Assembly: GCA_023525715.1 (NCBI GenBank) | Contig: CM042010.1 | Location: forward strand, 66,121,966 to 66,185,965 | Reading direction: 5' to 3' | DNA from: Cichorium intybus | Taxonomy: Eukaryota; Streptophyta; Magnoliopsida; Asterales; Asteraceae | DNA: 64,000 nt | Part shown: positions 1 through 11,086 of the stretch, in pieces | Layout of the letters: each line of letters opens with the position of its first letter | Numbering within the stretch: position 1 is the stretch's first letter | Made by a program: the position numbers and the translations under genes | Notes under the pieces: model-generated | Databases searched by the model: none | The model's input: only the letters and a program-made list of their open reading frames with translations | What the model was told of the DNA's origin: nothing

Positions 1-753
1 AGCGTTATAAATTTTTTTTTAAAGCCATTGAAAATATAAAAAGACATGGAAGTTTCAAATTTTTGGAAATATATTTCTTTTATATGATATCTATAGAGAA
101 TAGATTAAACTTCTTTGAAATAAACATTCATTAAGCCGGTCATTTAAGTTTACGTGGCCATTTGGTTTAGTAAATTAGTCTACAATAAATTTTGTATCTT
201 AATAAATTGATCGTAGATTGATAAAGATAATTATCAGTATCAAATTTAAGAGTAATAAAATCTTTAATATTGTGGTAACGACAATTTCAAGGACCTTTTT
301 ATTATTATTTTCTTTATTTTTACTTTTTTAATATTGCTTTCATACTATATTACAATAAAATAATTTTTAATAAAATAATGAGCTATTTAAAGTACCAACG
401 ATTAAAAATACTGTAAACTTATGTTAATACATGGAATCGTATTTAACTATTCAAAGTAGAAATTAAGTTATTTGTTTCCACTTCTTATGATTGGGCCAAA
501 GGAGCCACAAATTGTATACTTTTTCAACCCATCGAATGGAAAGTCAAAATGAAAATCAAGTAATTTGTTTCTATTAATTAATTGGGTCGATGAATAAATA
601 AAAGTTAGCCCATTGTACGTCATTTTTTCAGCCCAAACACATATACGGTATGGATCAGAATATGTTGTTCATGCCTCATGGGGTCGTCCAACTGCGGCGT
701 CGAGAAAAAGGAGAATCCGGAATGATTTTTGCGTGTTTGAGGGATAAAAACAT
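1..753. other. AT-rich sequence without a recognisable gene
   Basis: This stretch is AT-rich and lacks any coding frame with family features. A 62-codon open frame at 650-838 runs into the subterminal repeats of the hAT element and is not credible as a gene. I see nothing else here. Confidence 0.6.
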
Positions 754-773
754 TAGGTGCACAAACCGGATTT
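754..773. repeat. Left terminal inverted repeat of hAT element
   Basis: It starts TAGGTGCACAAACCGG and pairs with the complement of 22,795-22,814. The TAG start and the G-rich interior are usual for hAT ends. It is imperfect: the other end has two extra A residues before CCGG. Confidence 0.6.
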
Positions 774-1252
774 TTCCGGATCCGGAATTGGATTTGAAAC
801 CGGATCGGATCCAGTCAATAAAGTCAAAACCAGATTAGGGGTGAAACCGGATCGGATCCAAACCGGATTATACAGAAAAATATCCGATCCTATACAAACT
901 GGATCGGTAGAAACCGGTTTCTCAAACCGGTTTTAAAAAACCGGTATTTTGGAGCAATTTTGATTGTCGACACGTGGTTCTTTTTGGAGCAATTTTCATG
1001 GTTTTGTATTTTTTTTTTTTGCTTTTTATCAAATGAATACCTAAAGTAATAAACTAATACACTTGAAACATAAAAACATAAGACTTAAAACATCGCCGTC
1101 ATCTTTTTGTAATTGTTGTCGTCGTAGTCGTTGTAGCTTGGTTTTACTCCTCATTATACGCCATGTTGTGCAATTCTTCCTCATAAGCGAGCTCTTGTAG
1201 GGTACGTGGTACCGACAATACCATTGCTATTTATTCTTCATGGATTTCTTTT

Positions 1253-1520
1253 TCAACCCTCGTGTTGTATGCATTCCACGTCATCTAAGTAATCTTTCAA
1301 ACAATTGCACACTACAACCGACAAAGGGGTGAGTTTTGTTCTTCTTGGCGAAATAACCCTGCCACTAACAGAAAAAGCGGATTTCGAAGCTACCGTAGAA
1401 GCTTGAACGGTTACTACATTAGGCGCTATAGCGGCTAGAATCGGAAATTGGGTTCCTTTTTTTTCCACCAAACCAAAATATCTAAATTCTCAAACTCCTC
1501 AACACTTAGTTGTGACAAAA
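1253..1520 (-). pseudogene. hAT transposase, C-terminal dimerisation domain fragment
   Basis: The minus strand encodes the hAT C-terminal dimerisation block: a segment ending in a Trp-Lys-rich run, then QFPILAAIA, STVASKSAFSVSGRVISPRR, LTPLSVVVC and CLKDYLDDVEC, which is the usual order in plant RICESLEEPER/Ac-like transposases. In the family this domain mediates transposase dimerisation in the nucleus. A poly-A run near 1,465 puts the upstream part (EFENLDILVWW) in another frame. It is the 3' end of the gene whose 5' part lies at 20,800-22,446, separated by the gypsy insertion. Family SES-type residues read SKS here. The assignment is firm; function is lost. Confidence 0.85.
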
Positions 1521-1787
1521 AATGTGATGCAATGTACCTTCCGACCTCACTACAAGGGGTGCTAGACCGAACTCGTTTGGTATTTTCATTTCTTAAAGTG
1601 TTATAGAGTCAAATGGTTTCGTTATTATCGTGAGAAGTGGTACCAGATTCCCCCAAATTTCGCATCATGTCATGAATGTTTTTTGAACCATATTTTGTTA
1701 AATAAACTTGAAACAAACTTTAGAAAACATTGTTAAATCTCGATATTTCTTTTGATGCAAAATCAATGTCGTCGTCTAATAAACCCA

Positions 1788-1792
1788 AATCG
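1788..1792. repeat. Target-site duplication (left) of element A
   Basis: AATCG directly precedes the left LTR and recurs at 20,795-20,799 after the right LTR. This proves insertion of element A into the hAT transposon. Confidence 0.9.
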
Positions 1793-1952
1793 TGTAAGAC
1801 CCGTTCCGCCGAGGTGCGGCCCGGACGGATACGTGGCGCGGCTCGGGAAGGATCTAGATTCGCGAATGATTTTGTACGCGCGGCGCGGCTCGGGAGCATC
1901 CTCGGCGCGGCGCGCTGCAGATGTGAAAAACTCTAATTCGGATTCAAACGCC

Positions 1953-1960
1953 TATATAAA
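1953..1960 (+). promoter_or_regulatory. TATA box in 5' LTR of element A
   Basis: TATATAAA in the first fifth of the LTR, conserved at 19,506-19,513 in the 3' copy. It is the probable core promoter driving the genomic RNA. Confidence 0.6.
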
Positions 1961-2765
1961 GGGTCCCAGCCCTAGGGTTCGTGTTATTGGAAGTTTCCTA
2001 GAGTAGAGTCGACTGGTTTCAACAGAGGCTCTTCGGTTTCAAGGCTTTGAAGGTTTTTGGAGATTATAAGGAAGAGATTCAAGGCTTGCAACGAATCGTG
2101 GGCATCACTTCATTTTTCAGAAGTAAGGTAAGAGGATTTACTCTTCTGACTTTCCTTTTCATCTCGTCATAGGGTGTTACCCATTGGTTTGTAGGCTTAG
2201 ATGACTTGTAACACTTAGGGTTTGGACCAAGGACATGCATGGACTTGCATGTCCATAATGAAGTGACCTTAGGGTAGTTTCAGATCCCAGGAAGGGTATA
2301 GAGTGAAACCCTAGCCGATGACTGAACTGATTAACGGCTAATAAGACTTTGGATTAATATGAGTCTGCGGCGCGGACAGGCTATGTCGGCGACGCGGGTT
2401 CGAGTAAAACCCCGTTAGAGTAATGATATCCGTGACGCGTAAGAGAAAGGTCGCGCCGCGGCGAGCGGCCGTTTGACCCAAAAGCTTATTATCGACCAAT
2501 GTTGGTTACCAAACGTTGGGTCTGACCTTTTGGCAAGTCTATAGGAGTTTGGTTAGTGCTTGACATGTTGTGTATGTGGGATTTAGGTGTGTGGACGAGC
2601 TAAGTGGGGATATTAGAGAATATCTACACGGTTATGAATCAGGTGAGTATCCTCACCTTACTATATGATGTTGCATGTTAGGCATCTTGAATGTTATTTA
2701 CAGTTATATGATTTGCTCTATATCTGTGGTTATTTGTTGTTGGGCTCAGTACTGATGCGTGTCCC

Positions 2766-2927
2766 CTCGTAGCTGTTGTATGGCGAGTTAGACTATTGCC
2801 TTGTCCCATAGCTGTTGTATGATGTGCTGGGCCATAATCGGGAACCCATAGCTGTTGTATGATGGGAAGAACCTTCCCGTGTCCATAACTGTTGTATGAT
2901 GGATGCCCGTAGCTATTGTATGGCGGG
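2766..2927 (+). repeat. Array of five 22-nt hairpins in the 5' LTR of A
   Basis: Five units of 22 bases start at 2,766, 2,805, 2,845, 2,882 and 2,906. Each has a near-constant centre (AGCTGTTGTATG) and flanking arms that pair: CTCG/CGAG, CCCAT/ATGTG (imperfect), CCCAT/ATGGG, TCCAT/ATGGA, CCCG/CGGG. The arms differ between units yet remain complementary. The same array lies at 20,320-20,481. Confidence 0.8.
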
Positions 2928-3243
2928 TAGGGTCGGGTCGTTCTCGAGGACGGGTTGTTTAATGTGTGGGCATGTATGGTAATTTGTGGACTCACTAAGC
3001 TTTAAGCTTACCCGTTGATTTTATAACATTTCAGGTATTTCAAATGACAAATGGAAGGGCAAGGCTTGACAGCAGCGCATCGCATACAGGAGATTTATTT
3101 TAATGAACTATGTTATGATTTTCAAACATTCCGCTGTTGGTTAAATAAATATGCTGAACAGTTTTACTTTTTGAAATAACGATTTTGTTGGAATCTTGGT
3201 AATAAATAAAATTTTATAATCTTGGAAATGGGGCGTTACAAAT

Positions 3244-3256
3244 TGGTATCAGAGCC
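3244..3256 (+). other. Primer-binding site of element A
   Basis: TGGTATCAGAGCC starts three bases after the 5' LTR and is complementary to the 3' end of plant initiator tRNA-Met, the primer for minus-strand synthesis. Confidence 0.9.
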
Positions 3257-4014
3257 TTGGTTTGAGGGATTTGGATGAACTGTATTGGGAATCCAAACTC
3301 AAACTTAGGACTAAGTGATTTTGTTAAGAAAATGTTTTTGGAAAGTTAAATTAAATAAGAGAAGATGCTATGCGAACAGTCAACCGAGCTCAAGTAAGTT
3401 TTGTGATTCCCAATTACCCATGCCAAGTTTGTGCTACGTATTATGCTAGGATGTAGAATTGCCTGGATAATAAACTCTATGGACTGTTTTGTGCAATATG
3501 TGCTGCTTGGGAATTTATGCTAGTGTCGTTAGGTTGCTTAGTGAATGCTGGTAGGTTATATACAATTAGGGTAAGATAGCCTAAAGAATTCTTGGTCTGG
3601 CCTTACTGGCTATTCCTTGTTTGGTTGTGACTTTAGGGTAGATCAGTATTCAAACGTCAATCTTATTCCCGATTGTGTACGACTGTGCGTCCATATGGCG
3701 ACTCGACGACGTTAGCAGTAGTTCTCTTAGGCACGTGTGGGATGGAGAGTTAGATCAAATGATTAGGCACCACGGTGCATGATCACAGGGTTCATAAGTA
3801 GTGGTTTTTGGTGTATGTGCGACCTTTTAGAAGGATGGTTGATGAACTTGGAATAAGGGCGAATAGGTGTGGAAGGTAGTACCAGGCCAGTACTACCGAA
3901 AGCACAGGATTCACGCTTGAGCCAAGAATAGTCAACCAAAGTCCTAGAAAGTCAAGTGGTTGGGTAGATAGGAGTGACCCGAATATTGATATCAAAATTG
4001 TTGCGCATTTCAGA
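3257..4014 (+). other. Untranslated leader of element A
   Basis: About 760 bases between primer site and gag ATG. No conserved coding frame is visible. Confidence 0.6.
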
Positions 4015-5195
4015 ATGGCAATCACACGAAGTAACGGTGGGGCAGATACGGGTGCCTCGAACGGGGAAGGGTCAACTGATGAAAATCTCCGCAACCTGAT
4101 AGCGAAGAAGGTTTCGCGAGAAGTGTTGGCTGCGATACCTCAGTTCTTTGGTACATTTAAGGATGAGCTATAGGCAATGCTCGAGGAGCGACTGCCTACT
4201 TAGGGTACATCACGAGCCAGGGATGCAAGTTATAAGGACTTTTCGGCTTGTTCGCCTCCGATGTTCGATGGGGGCAGGGATCCGATTGTCAGTATGCGGT
4301 GGATTTCTGTGGTAGAGGGTGCCTTCCGCACCTGTTCATGTCCTGAGAACTCCAAGGTAACATTTGCGGTGAATCTTATGAGAGAGGGTGCGAAAGATTG
4401 GTGGGAAATACGAACGAAAGATCTCACCCCTGCTCAGTTGGATGCTATTACGGGGCCACAATTCAAGGAACAGTTCAAACTGGAGTATGTTCCACAGGTG
4501 GAAATGGAACGCTTAGCACAGGAATACCTGAATCTGACCCAGACCACTGAGACGGTGACGGAGATCACCAAAAAGTTTAATGAGCGAGCACTCTTCTGTC
4601 CAGAGTTTGCGGCAACTGAGCACATGAGGATGACTCGATATTTGGCGATGCTTAGCATAGACATTCGAGAATTTGTGTCTTCTGCTTGGCACCAAACTCT
4701 TACTGATATGATCGCGGATGCTCGGGCCCGAGAGTTGGAATTGGAAACCCAACAAAGGCAGAAGCGTCCGGCGCCTACTCTGACTCAACCGGCGTCAAAG
4801 AAGTTTCGAGGGGCAGATCAGGGAAAACAAGGGCAAAGGAGTCTGGGTAAGTGTAATAAGTGTGGGAAGAATCATGAAGGGCGTTGCTGGGTACTAATAT
4901 GTCATAAGTGTGGAAAGGAAGGCCACTATGCCAAGGATTGCCGACAGGAGGTCAAGATTTGTTTTAATTGTAATCAGGTGGGCCACTTCAAGGCCCAGTG
5001 TCCCCTTCTGTCCAAAATCCAGCGCCCAGTACTCTTCGAATTACTGATGGTAGGCAGGGGAAAGGGGAAACCCCTAAGACCAATGGTCGAGCATTCGTCA
5101 TGAGCGCCGAGGAGGCACAGGATGCGCCCGACGTCGTTACGGGTACTCTTTCTTTACTTGCCTCATGCTTAGGTGTACGAATTTAATGTATTATT
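4015..5195 (+). pseudogene. Gag of element A, with stops and frameshifts
   Basis: An ATG at 4,015 opens a frame that hits TAG at 4,171 and TAG at 4,201, then stays open from 4,204 to 5,103. It contains the retrotransposon gag core (AKDWWEIRTKDL, LDAITGPQFKEQF, EYLNLTQTTETVTEITKKF) and nucleic-acid-binding zinc knuckles around 4,850-5,000: CNKCGKNHEGRC, CHKCGKEGHYAKDC and CFNCNQVGHFKAQC. Past the last knuckle the frame shifts (about 5,000), because the linker GRAFVMSAEEAQDAPDVVTGT lies in the next frame, and shifts again near 5,160 into the protease. Gag would form the cytoplasmic particle that packages element RNA. Both stops could be CAG codons turned to TAG. Confidence 0.85.
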
Positions 5196-7845
5196 ATGCT
5201 TGATTAGGAACTTTCTTAGTCAACTCTACGCCTACTTTTGTATTGTTCGATTCGGGTGCTAGTCATTCTTTTGTGTCTGCCGTTCTGGGAAAGAGTTTCA
5301 GTTTTGCATTAGGGGCTCTCCATCGTCCGTTAGAAGTAGAAATTGTGGATGATAAAACCGTGCAAGCAACTAGTATTTATCAGGGATGTGAAGTAGTAAT
5401 TCAAGGAATAAAGTTTCCAATTGATCTCATCCCTATACCGTTGAGTGACTCTCGAGTCATCATCGGTATGGACTGGTTGGGTCAGCACGAGTCATGGATT
5501 GACTGTAAGAACAAGCGGGTGTGGATTCAAACCCTAAGTGGGGGAGAGCTGGTTGTGCAGGGTGAGAGAAAGAATCGAGGTGCAATTTTCTGTTCAGCTG
5601 CTAGGGCACGCAAACACTTTCAACATGGAGGTTCAGGATTTGTGGCTTATGTTTTAGACGCTCGAGAAAAGAAGTCACAGCAGAAAGCAGATGATATACC
5701 GGTGGTTCGGGATTTTCCTGATGTTTTTCCCGAGGACCTGCCTAGCGCACCACCAGAGAGACAGGTGGAATTTAGGATCGACTTTACTCCCGGTGCGGCT
5801 CCGATAGCTAAGTCACCGTATCGTCTTGCGCCTCCAGAGATGCTGGAGTTGTCTATTCAACTTCGGGAACTACTGGATAAAGGAATTATTTGACCCAGTT
5901 GCTCACCGTGGGGAGCGCCTATTTTATTTGTCAAAAAGAAGGATGGTTCCAATAGGATGTGTATAGATTATCGTGAGTTGAACAAGCTTACGGTGAAGAA
6001 TCGATATCCATTACCTCGCATCGACGACTTATTCGACCAACTGCAGGGTGCTTCGTGGTTTTCAAAAATTGATTTGCGGTCAGGATACCATCAAATGCGA
6101 GTACGGGAGGAAGACATCCCGAAAACGGCTTTTCGGACGAGGTACGACCACTTCGAGTTTGTAGTGATGCCGTTTGGACTGACCAACGCTGCTGCAGCTT
6201 TTATGGACTTAATGAATCGGGTGTGTCGACCGATGTTGGATCGGTCGGTTATAGTTTTCATTGACGACATCTTAGTCTACTCTCGGAGCAGGGAGCAGCA
6301 CGAACAGCATTTAAGGGAGGTATTGGAGACCTTAAGGAAGGAGAAGCTTTATGCAAAATTATGCAAGTGTGACTTTTGGCTGCGGGAGATTCAGTTTTTG
6401 GGTCACATTGTCAACGAGCAAGGAATCATGGTAGACCCGGCTAAGGTGGAGGCCGTGATGCGATGGGAGGTTCTGAAGACTCCCTCTGAAATTAGAAGTT
6501 TCTTGGGTCTGGCTGGTTATTATCGTCGTTTCATCCAAGACTTCTCAAAGGTTGCGGTACCTTTGACTCGACTAACTAAGAAAAACGCTACTTTTCGGTG
6601 GGGTGTGGAGCAGCAGCAAGCTTTTGAGACTTTACGGCGGAAATTGTGTGAAGCTCCAGTTTTGACCTTGCCTGAAGGCATGGAGGATATGGTGGTTTAT
6701 TGTGATGCATCTATCTCTGGGTTGGGGGCAGTCTTAATGCAACGAGGCAGGGTGATTGCTTACGCCTCACGACAGTTGAAGCCCCATGAGGCTAACTATC
6801 CTACTCATGATTTGGAATTGGGAGTGGTGGTTTTCGCTCTCAAGATTTGGAGACACTATTTGTATGGAGTGAAGTGTACCATCTACACGGACCACAAGAG
6901 TTTGAAGTATCTGATGGATCAAGCAAATCTTAATATGAGACAGAGAAGATGGTTAGATGTATTGAAGGACTATGATTATGAGATTCACTATCACCTTGGG
7001 AAAGCCAATGTAGTGGCGGATGCTCTAAGTCATAAGGTTGCGGGTGCGCCCCTTCGGGGCATTTATCTTAAAATGACGGTTGTGGCACCACTATTAGAAC
7101 TGATAAGGGAAGCTCAGGTGGAAGAAAGTAAGAGCGAGAATCAGAAAGGTGAGAGAATCGTGGGACAGTTGTCATCTATGGTCAAGGATAGCAGAGGCTT
7201 GTTAACTCGATATGAAAGAATTTGGGTACCGAAACTTGGTGGGGTTCATCAAACCCTATTAGAGGAGGCCCATAAGTCCAAGTTCTCTATCCATCCCGGG
7301 GCAATGAAAATGTACAGGATCTGCGTGATTATTATTGGTGGCCCGGCATGAAGAGGGGAGTAGCCTGGTTTGTCGAAAGATGCATGACCTGTCGTAGGGT
7401 CAAGGCCGAGCATCAGCGGCCTCATGGTAGACTTCAGCCTCTTGAGATCCCAGAATGGAAATGGGAGCATATCACAATGGATTTCATCACAAAGTTGCCA
7501 AGAACCCCTCGACATATGGACACCATTTGGGTTATCATGGATAGGTTGACTAAAATTGCTCATTTCCTCCCCATCCAAGAGACATTTTCTGCAAGGGAAT
7601 TAGCTAAGGTCTACGTAGACGAGATTATCTCTCGGCATGGTATAGCGGTCTCGGTGATATCCGATCGGGATGTCCGATTTACATCTAGGTTTTGGAAGAA
7701 GTTTCATGACGAATTAGGCAATCACATCCATTTCAGCACAGCATGTCATCCTCAGACGGATGGGCAGAGTGAAAGGACGATACAAACGCTGGAGGATATG
7801 CTTAGGGCATGCGTTATCGATTTCGGTGGGAGTTGGGATTCCCAT
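5196..7845 (+). pseudogene. Pol of element A, 5' part: protease, RT, RNase H, start of integrase
   Basis: Domains in order: aspartic protease (VLFDSGASHSFVS near 5,235-5,275), linker, reverse transcriptase ([28 protein letters not shown]; catalytic FIDDIL near 6,260), RNase H ([25 protein letters not shown]), and the integrase zinc region (CMTCRRVKAEH) with catalytic Asp residues in TMDF and SDRD and the ERTIQTLE helix. TGA at 5,891 interrupts just before the RT, in a codon where relatives have Arg, so CGA to TGA fits. One base is missing near 7,317, shifting the frame inside the integrase zinc region. The sequence stops at 7,845 where element B is inserted and resumes at 18,656 in the same frame. 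Confidence 0.9.
7841..7845. repeat. Target-site duplication (left) of element B
   Basis: CCCAT before the left LTR of B, repeated at 18,651-18,655. It lies within integrase codons of element A. Confidence 0.92.
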
Positions 7846-10836
7846 TGTGACAACTAAAACTTTCTTGAGTTATATAAATTTAGTATTCTATAAATCTAAT
7901 ATTTTATATGTGCATAAAAGTATCATAATTACTTTATAGTAGTGAGAAAGTAACTTTACTAAAAGAATAATAATATATGAACCCGAGTAAAAGATGAAAT
8001 CGCATAAAGGACCTAAAGTGAAAAATTTATGTAGCAATCTTTAGAAATTAATATCTCGAATTCAAAAAGGAATTAGGAAAAGGTCATCAAGGTGACTTTG
8101 GTAGTATTTGACATAACAAGAATATAGGAAAAAGAATCAGGCCATTTGGAGTTGTAACGAAGGAGTTATAGAGGTTTTAAAATGGCCCAAAAGTGATAAA
8201 AATGACCAATGAGTCATTTTTAAGGGTTAATAACTGGAAATCCAGTAAGATCCAGACGAAACTCAGTAGGGGAAGGTTGTAGAGCTCGTTCCCACCTTTC
8301 TAAAGGTATAACGTTTGCAAGTTTTGGATTACATACGAAGAAGTTATGCCTATGCAAAGTCAAAAGAAAAATAAAGAGAAAAGCTGGAAATTTCTCTAGA
8401 CTAAGAGGACTCGTCTTAGTCTTATAAAATCAAGTAAAATTTAGACTAAGAAGACTCGTCTTAGTCTTAAGTCTGGAATTAAGGGCATTTTTGTCATTTC
8501 TTTTTTAAAAGCAGCCAATGGCTTTACCAGCACACCTGGGTCTCGTATTTTACCTTAGTCACATGATTCAAACTCAAAAGCAAAAAGAAAATCGGGAATT
8601 GAGAGGGAGAGCAGACACAAATCACGCACACATACTCGTGTGTGTTCAAAATCGAGAGAGAAGGAGAATACAGCACAATCAGCAGCAAAACCGAGCAAAA
8701 AGAGGAGCGATTAAGGGCTGTAGCAGCGATAGTCGCGAAGGCAACGAAGGTAGCACCGCCGGTGAGAGTTTTCCGGCGAGAAAAGGGTCCCGACGGCCGG
8801 TCAGTAGAGGGGGAAGGTCAAGGAAGGTTCCAATTCGTGATTTCAAGCTAGAATCATCTTCAATTTCAGAATTTTTAAGGGTTTTGGACAGAAATCAGAA
8901 AAGGTACAAATTAGTTCTTCAAACCCTAGTCCCCAAATCCGAAAATTTGATCATGCATGTTGATAATAAGCAAGGGTTTTGATTTCTTTTGTTGGTATGA
9001 GCTCAAAAACACTTATGAGACTCAAGTATTCATATTTGGTTAGATAGTTTTGAATGCATGTTGCAAAAAGGATAAAAGATGAAGGATTTCTATAGAATGA
9101 CATGTTTTTATGCTAATAATCTCCTGTTTTGGAATATGAAAGTTTGTTACTAACTAGAGGCATCAAAAACCTTGAGGAATATTGGTGCTAGACATTGGAA
9201 TTAGAAAGCATTGGAATGGAATTAACTCATGATGGAATTGTAATCTTTTAAAAGTCAAAAGTGTGTGAAGAACACACCATGTTCTAAGCTAAAAATTTAG
9301 TTATTGCATATATTGAAGTCAATAATTTGGAAAATTGAATATTCCTAGAATAACACTAGTTTGAACTAATTTGAAGAGAGTTATATGAATTAGACTTGTT
9401 TAACATTCGTGGTATATTAGTATTTGATTATAATACTAATCTTCTATATTATTAATATAGAAGCTAAGGAGTGTGCATAAGCAAGTAGAGGCAAAGACTA
9501 GCGGACCGAGGTGAGTACATGTGGCATTTTCCCTCTTTGGGGTACATGGCAAAATGTTTTTGTAGTTTATGTGATTTTCGAGTATGAGATGTTATGCAAA
9601 TTTATTTACCTATGACATGATTATTTTAAAGTCTCATACTATGATTTGAAAGCATGTTTTGGCAATCAAGCCATAACGATTTGAAAGTTATTTGAAAAGC
9701 ATTTTTGGCATTAAGCCCAAATGATTTGAAAAGTGTATTTTGGCACAAAGTTTTAACGGTTTGAAAGCAAGTTTTGGCATTAAGCCTAACATGCTTTAGA
9801 AAGCGTGATTTGACATGAAATTGAATTGAAATTTGAAAAGATTGGTTTGGCACTAGCCTTAATGTGATTTCAGCAAGTAATTTGATGTCAAATCATATTA
9901 TGTTTTCTTTTATGACTGGTATTTGAAATATGAATGAATGCAATAATGCAAGTTAGTATGTTACCAACTTTTGCCCGGGCCACGATATTCCCGTAACGGA
10001 ATATAGAGAAGTCTACTGGGTTGGTACCTTCCCCTTCGCGAAGTAGATGTCCTTAAACACAAGATGCTAGGATGGACTGATCTTGTTCTTTCCATCTTAG
10101 TATAGACTTGGGAAAATCACTACGTGTGATTATCCTAAGTATAAAAATAAAACATGTGGAGACACCAGTCAAAGCATGTGATACGATGCTGAGATGGTTT
10201 GATTACGTTCTTACCATTTCAGTATAGACTTAGGGAATGACCAAAGGTGATTAAGGCCCTAAGTATAAAAATCCAGAACCGAATGAATACCAGCGAAGTT
10301 TGAATAAAGAAAATTTTATGATGACAATTTATTATCAAAGGTTTTGAAAATGATATATGTTATGTTTTTAAAAGTTTTCAATAAGAGATATGATATGATT
10401 TGGTTACAAGGGCTTTGGAAAAAATATATATTATGTTTTAAATATTTTGAGTCTAAAACCCATGTAGCTCACGAGACATTTTTATCTTACGTATTTTATG
10501 TTTCATGCCATGTGTCCCAGGTCCAGGTTTGCAAGAGTAGGATGACTATATGAAGTGCTAGATACGTTTTGGGAACACTAGATGGAGTGGAGCTAAGCAT
10601 AGCTCTCATCTTTTGATGTTATAGTTTAATCCTTCTCTGCTTGCTATGGTTTGTTTTGATATAAATTTGTAACGCCCGTGGTTGTAAACTTGTAAACCAA
10701 ATGTTTGGTTGAACTTTATTTTTGATATTCATGTCTTATAGACATGAAGTATAACAACCATGTTTAAGCGATAGCACCATTGTGTTTTTAATGTTATTAT
10801 GTTTTAAAAAAAATGGACAAATTTTGGGGCGTTACA
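7846..10836 (+). repeat. 5' LTR of element B
   Basis: TGTGACAACTAAAAC...GGGGCGTTACA, 2,991 bp, matching 15,677-18,650 closely. Two palindromes of the form GACTAAGA...TCTTAGTC sit at 8,399-8,421 and 8,444-8,466 with TATAAAAT between them. A 154-codon frame at 8,518-8,982 has no known domain and is damaged in the other LTR, so I do not call it a gene. Confidence 0.95.
8399..8466 (+). promoter_or_regulatory. Candidate core promoter of element B: TATA box between two palindromes
   Basis: TATAAAAT at 8,423-8,430 lies between two 23-bp palindromes (8,399-8,421 and 8,444-8,466) with arms GACTAAGA and TCTTAGTC. The first palindrome and the TATA box are kept in the 3' LTR (16,230-16,261); the second is eroded there. 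The promoter role is inference. Confidence 0.45.
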
Positions 10837-10839
10837 AGT

Positions 10840-10852
10840 TGGTATCAGAGCC
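10840..10852 (+). other. Primer-binding site of element B
   Basis: TGGTATCAGAGCC three bases after the 5' LTR, complementary to initiator tRNA-Met. Confidence 0.9.
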
Positions 10853-11086
10853 ATAGTTTAAGCGAATTAGGATTGGATCACTCCACTCCTAGGCTTAAAC
10901 TCATGCAATAGAAATGTTAGATAGATAGTGACTTATTATGTGATGTCTTAAGCTATTAAGACCTTATGTGCTACTTGAATCAAATGAGTATGTGATCACA
11001 GGAAATGCCATACTAGGTTCATAGAATCTTTAATAAGGCAAGTTATATTATACGATTGCTAAAGTATTAAAATTTTGTAGCACAAG

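Larger units (their letters stand above)
1793..3240 (+). repeat. 5' LTR of element A
   Basis: It begins TGTAAGACCC, ends GGGGCGTTACA, is 1,448 bp and matches 19,368-20,794 almost throughout. A TATATAAA box at 1,953-1,960 is a candidate promoter. Upstream is a GC-rich block with GCGCGGC words; an array of small hairpins lies at 2,766-2,927. Compared with the 3' LTR it keeps about 20 extra bases near 1,820. Confidence 0.95.

Noticed and set aside
650..838. 62-codon frame at the left edge
   Set aside because: It overlaps the hAT terminal and subterminal repeats and has no recognisable content.
2766..2927. CRISPR-like array or tRNA cluster
   Set aside because: Spacing is uneven (2-18 bases), units are hairpins with differing arms, and the context is an LTR in a plant genome.
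2678..2995. Minus-strand frame with HTTAMG / YNSYGH repeats
   Set aside because: It is the antisense of the hairpin array in the LTR of element A, not a protein.
8518..8982. 154-codon frame inside the 5' LTR of element B
   Set aside because: No domain, and the matching LTR (16,349-16,814) has the frame broken; better read as untranslated LTR sequence.
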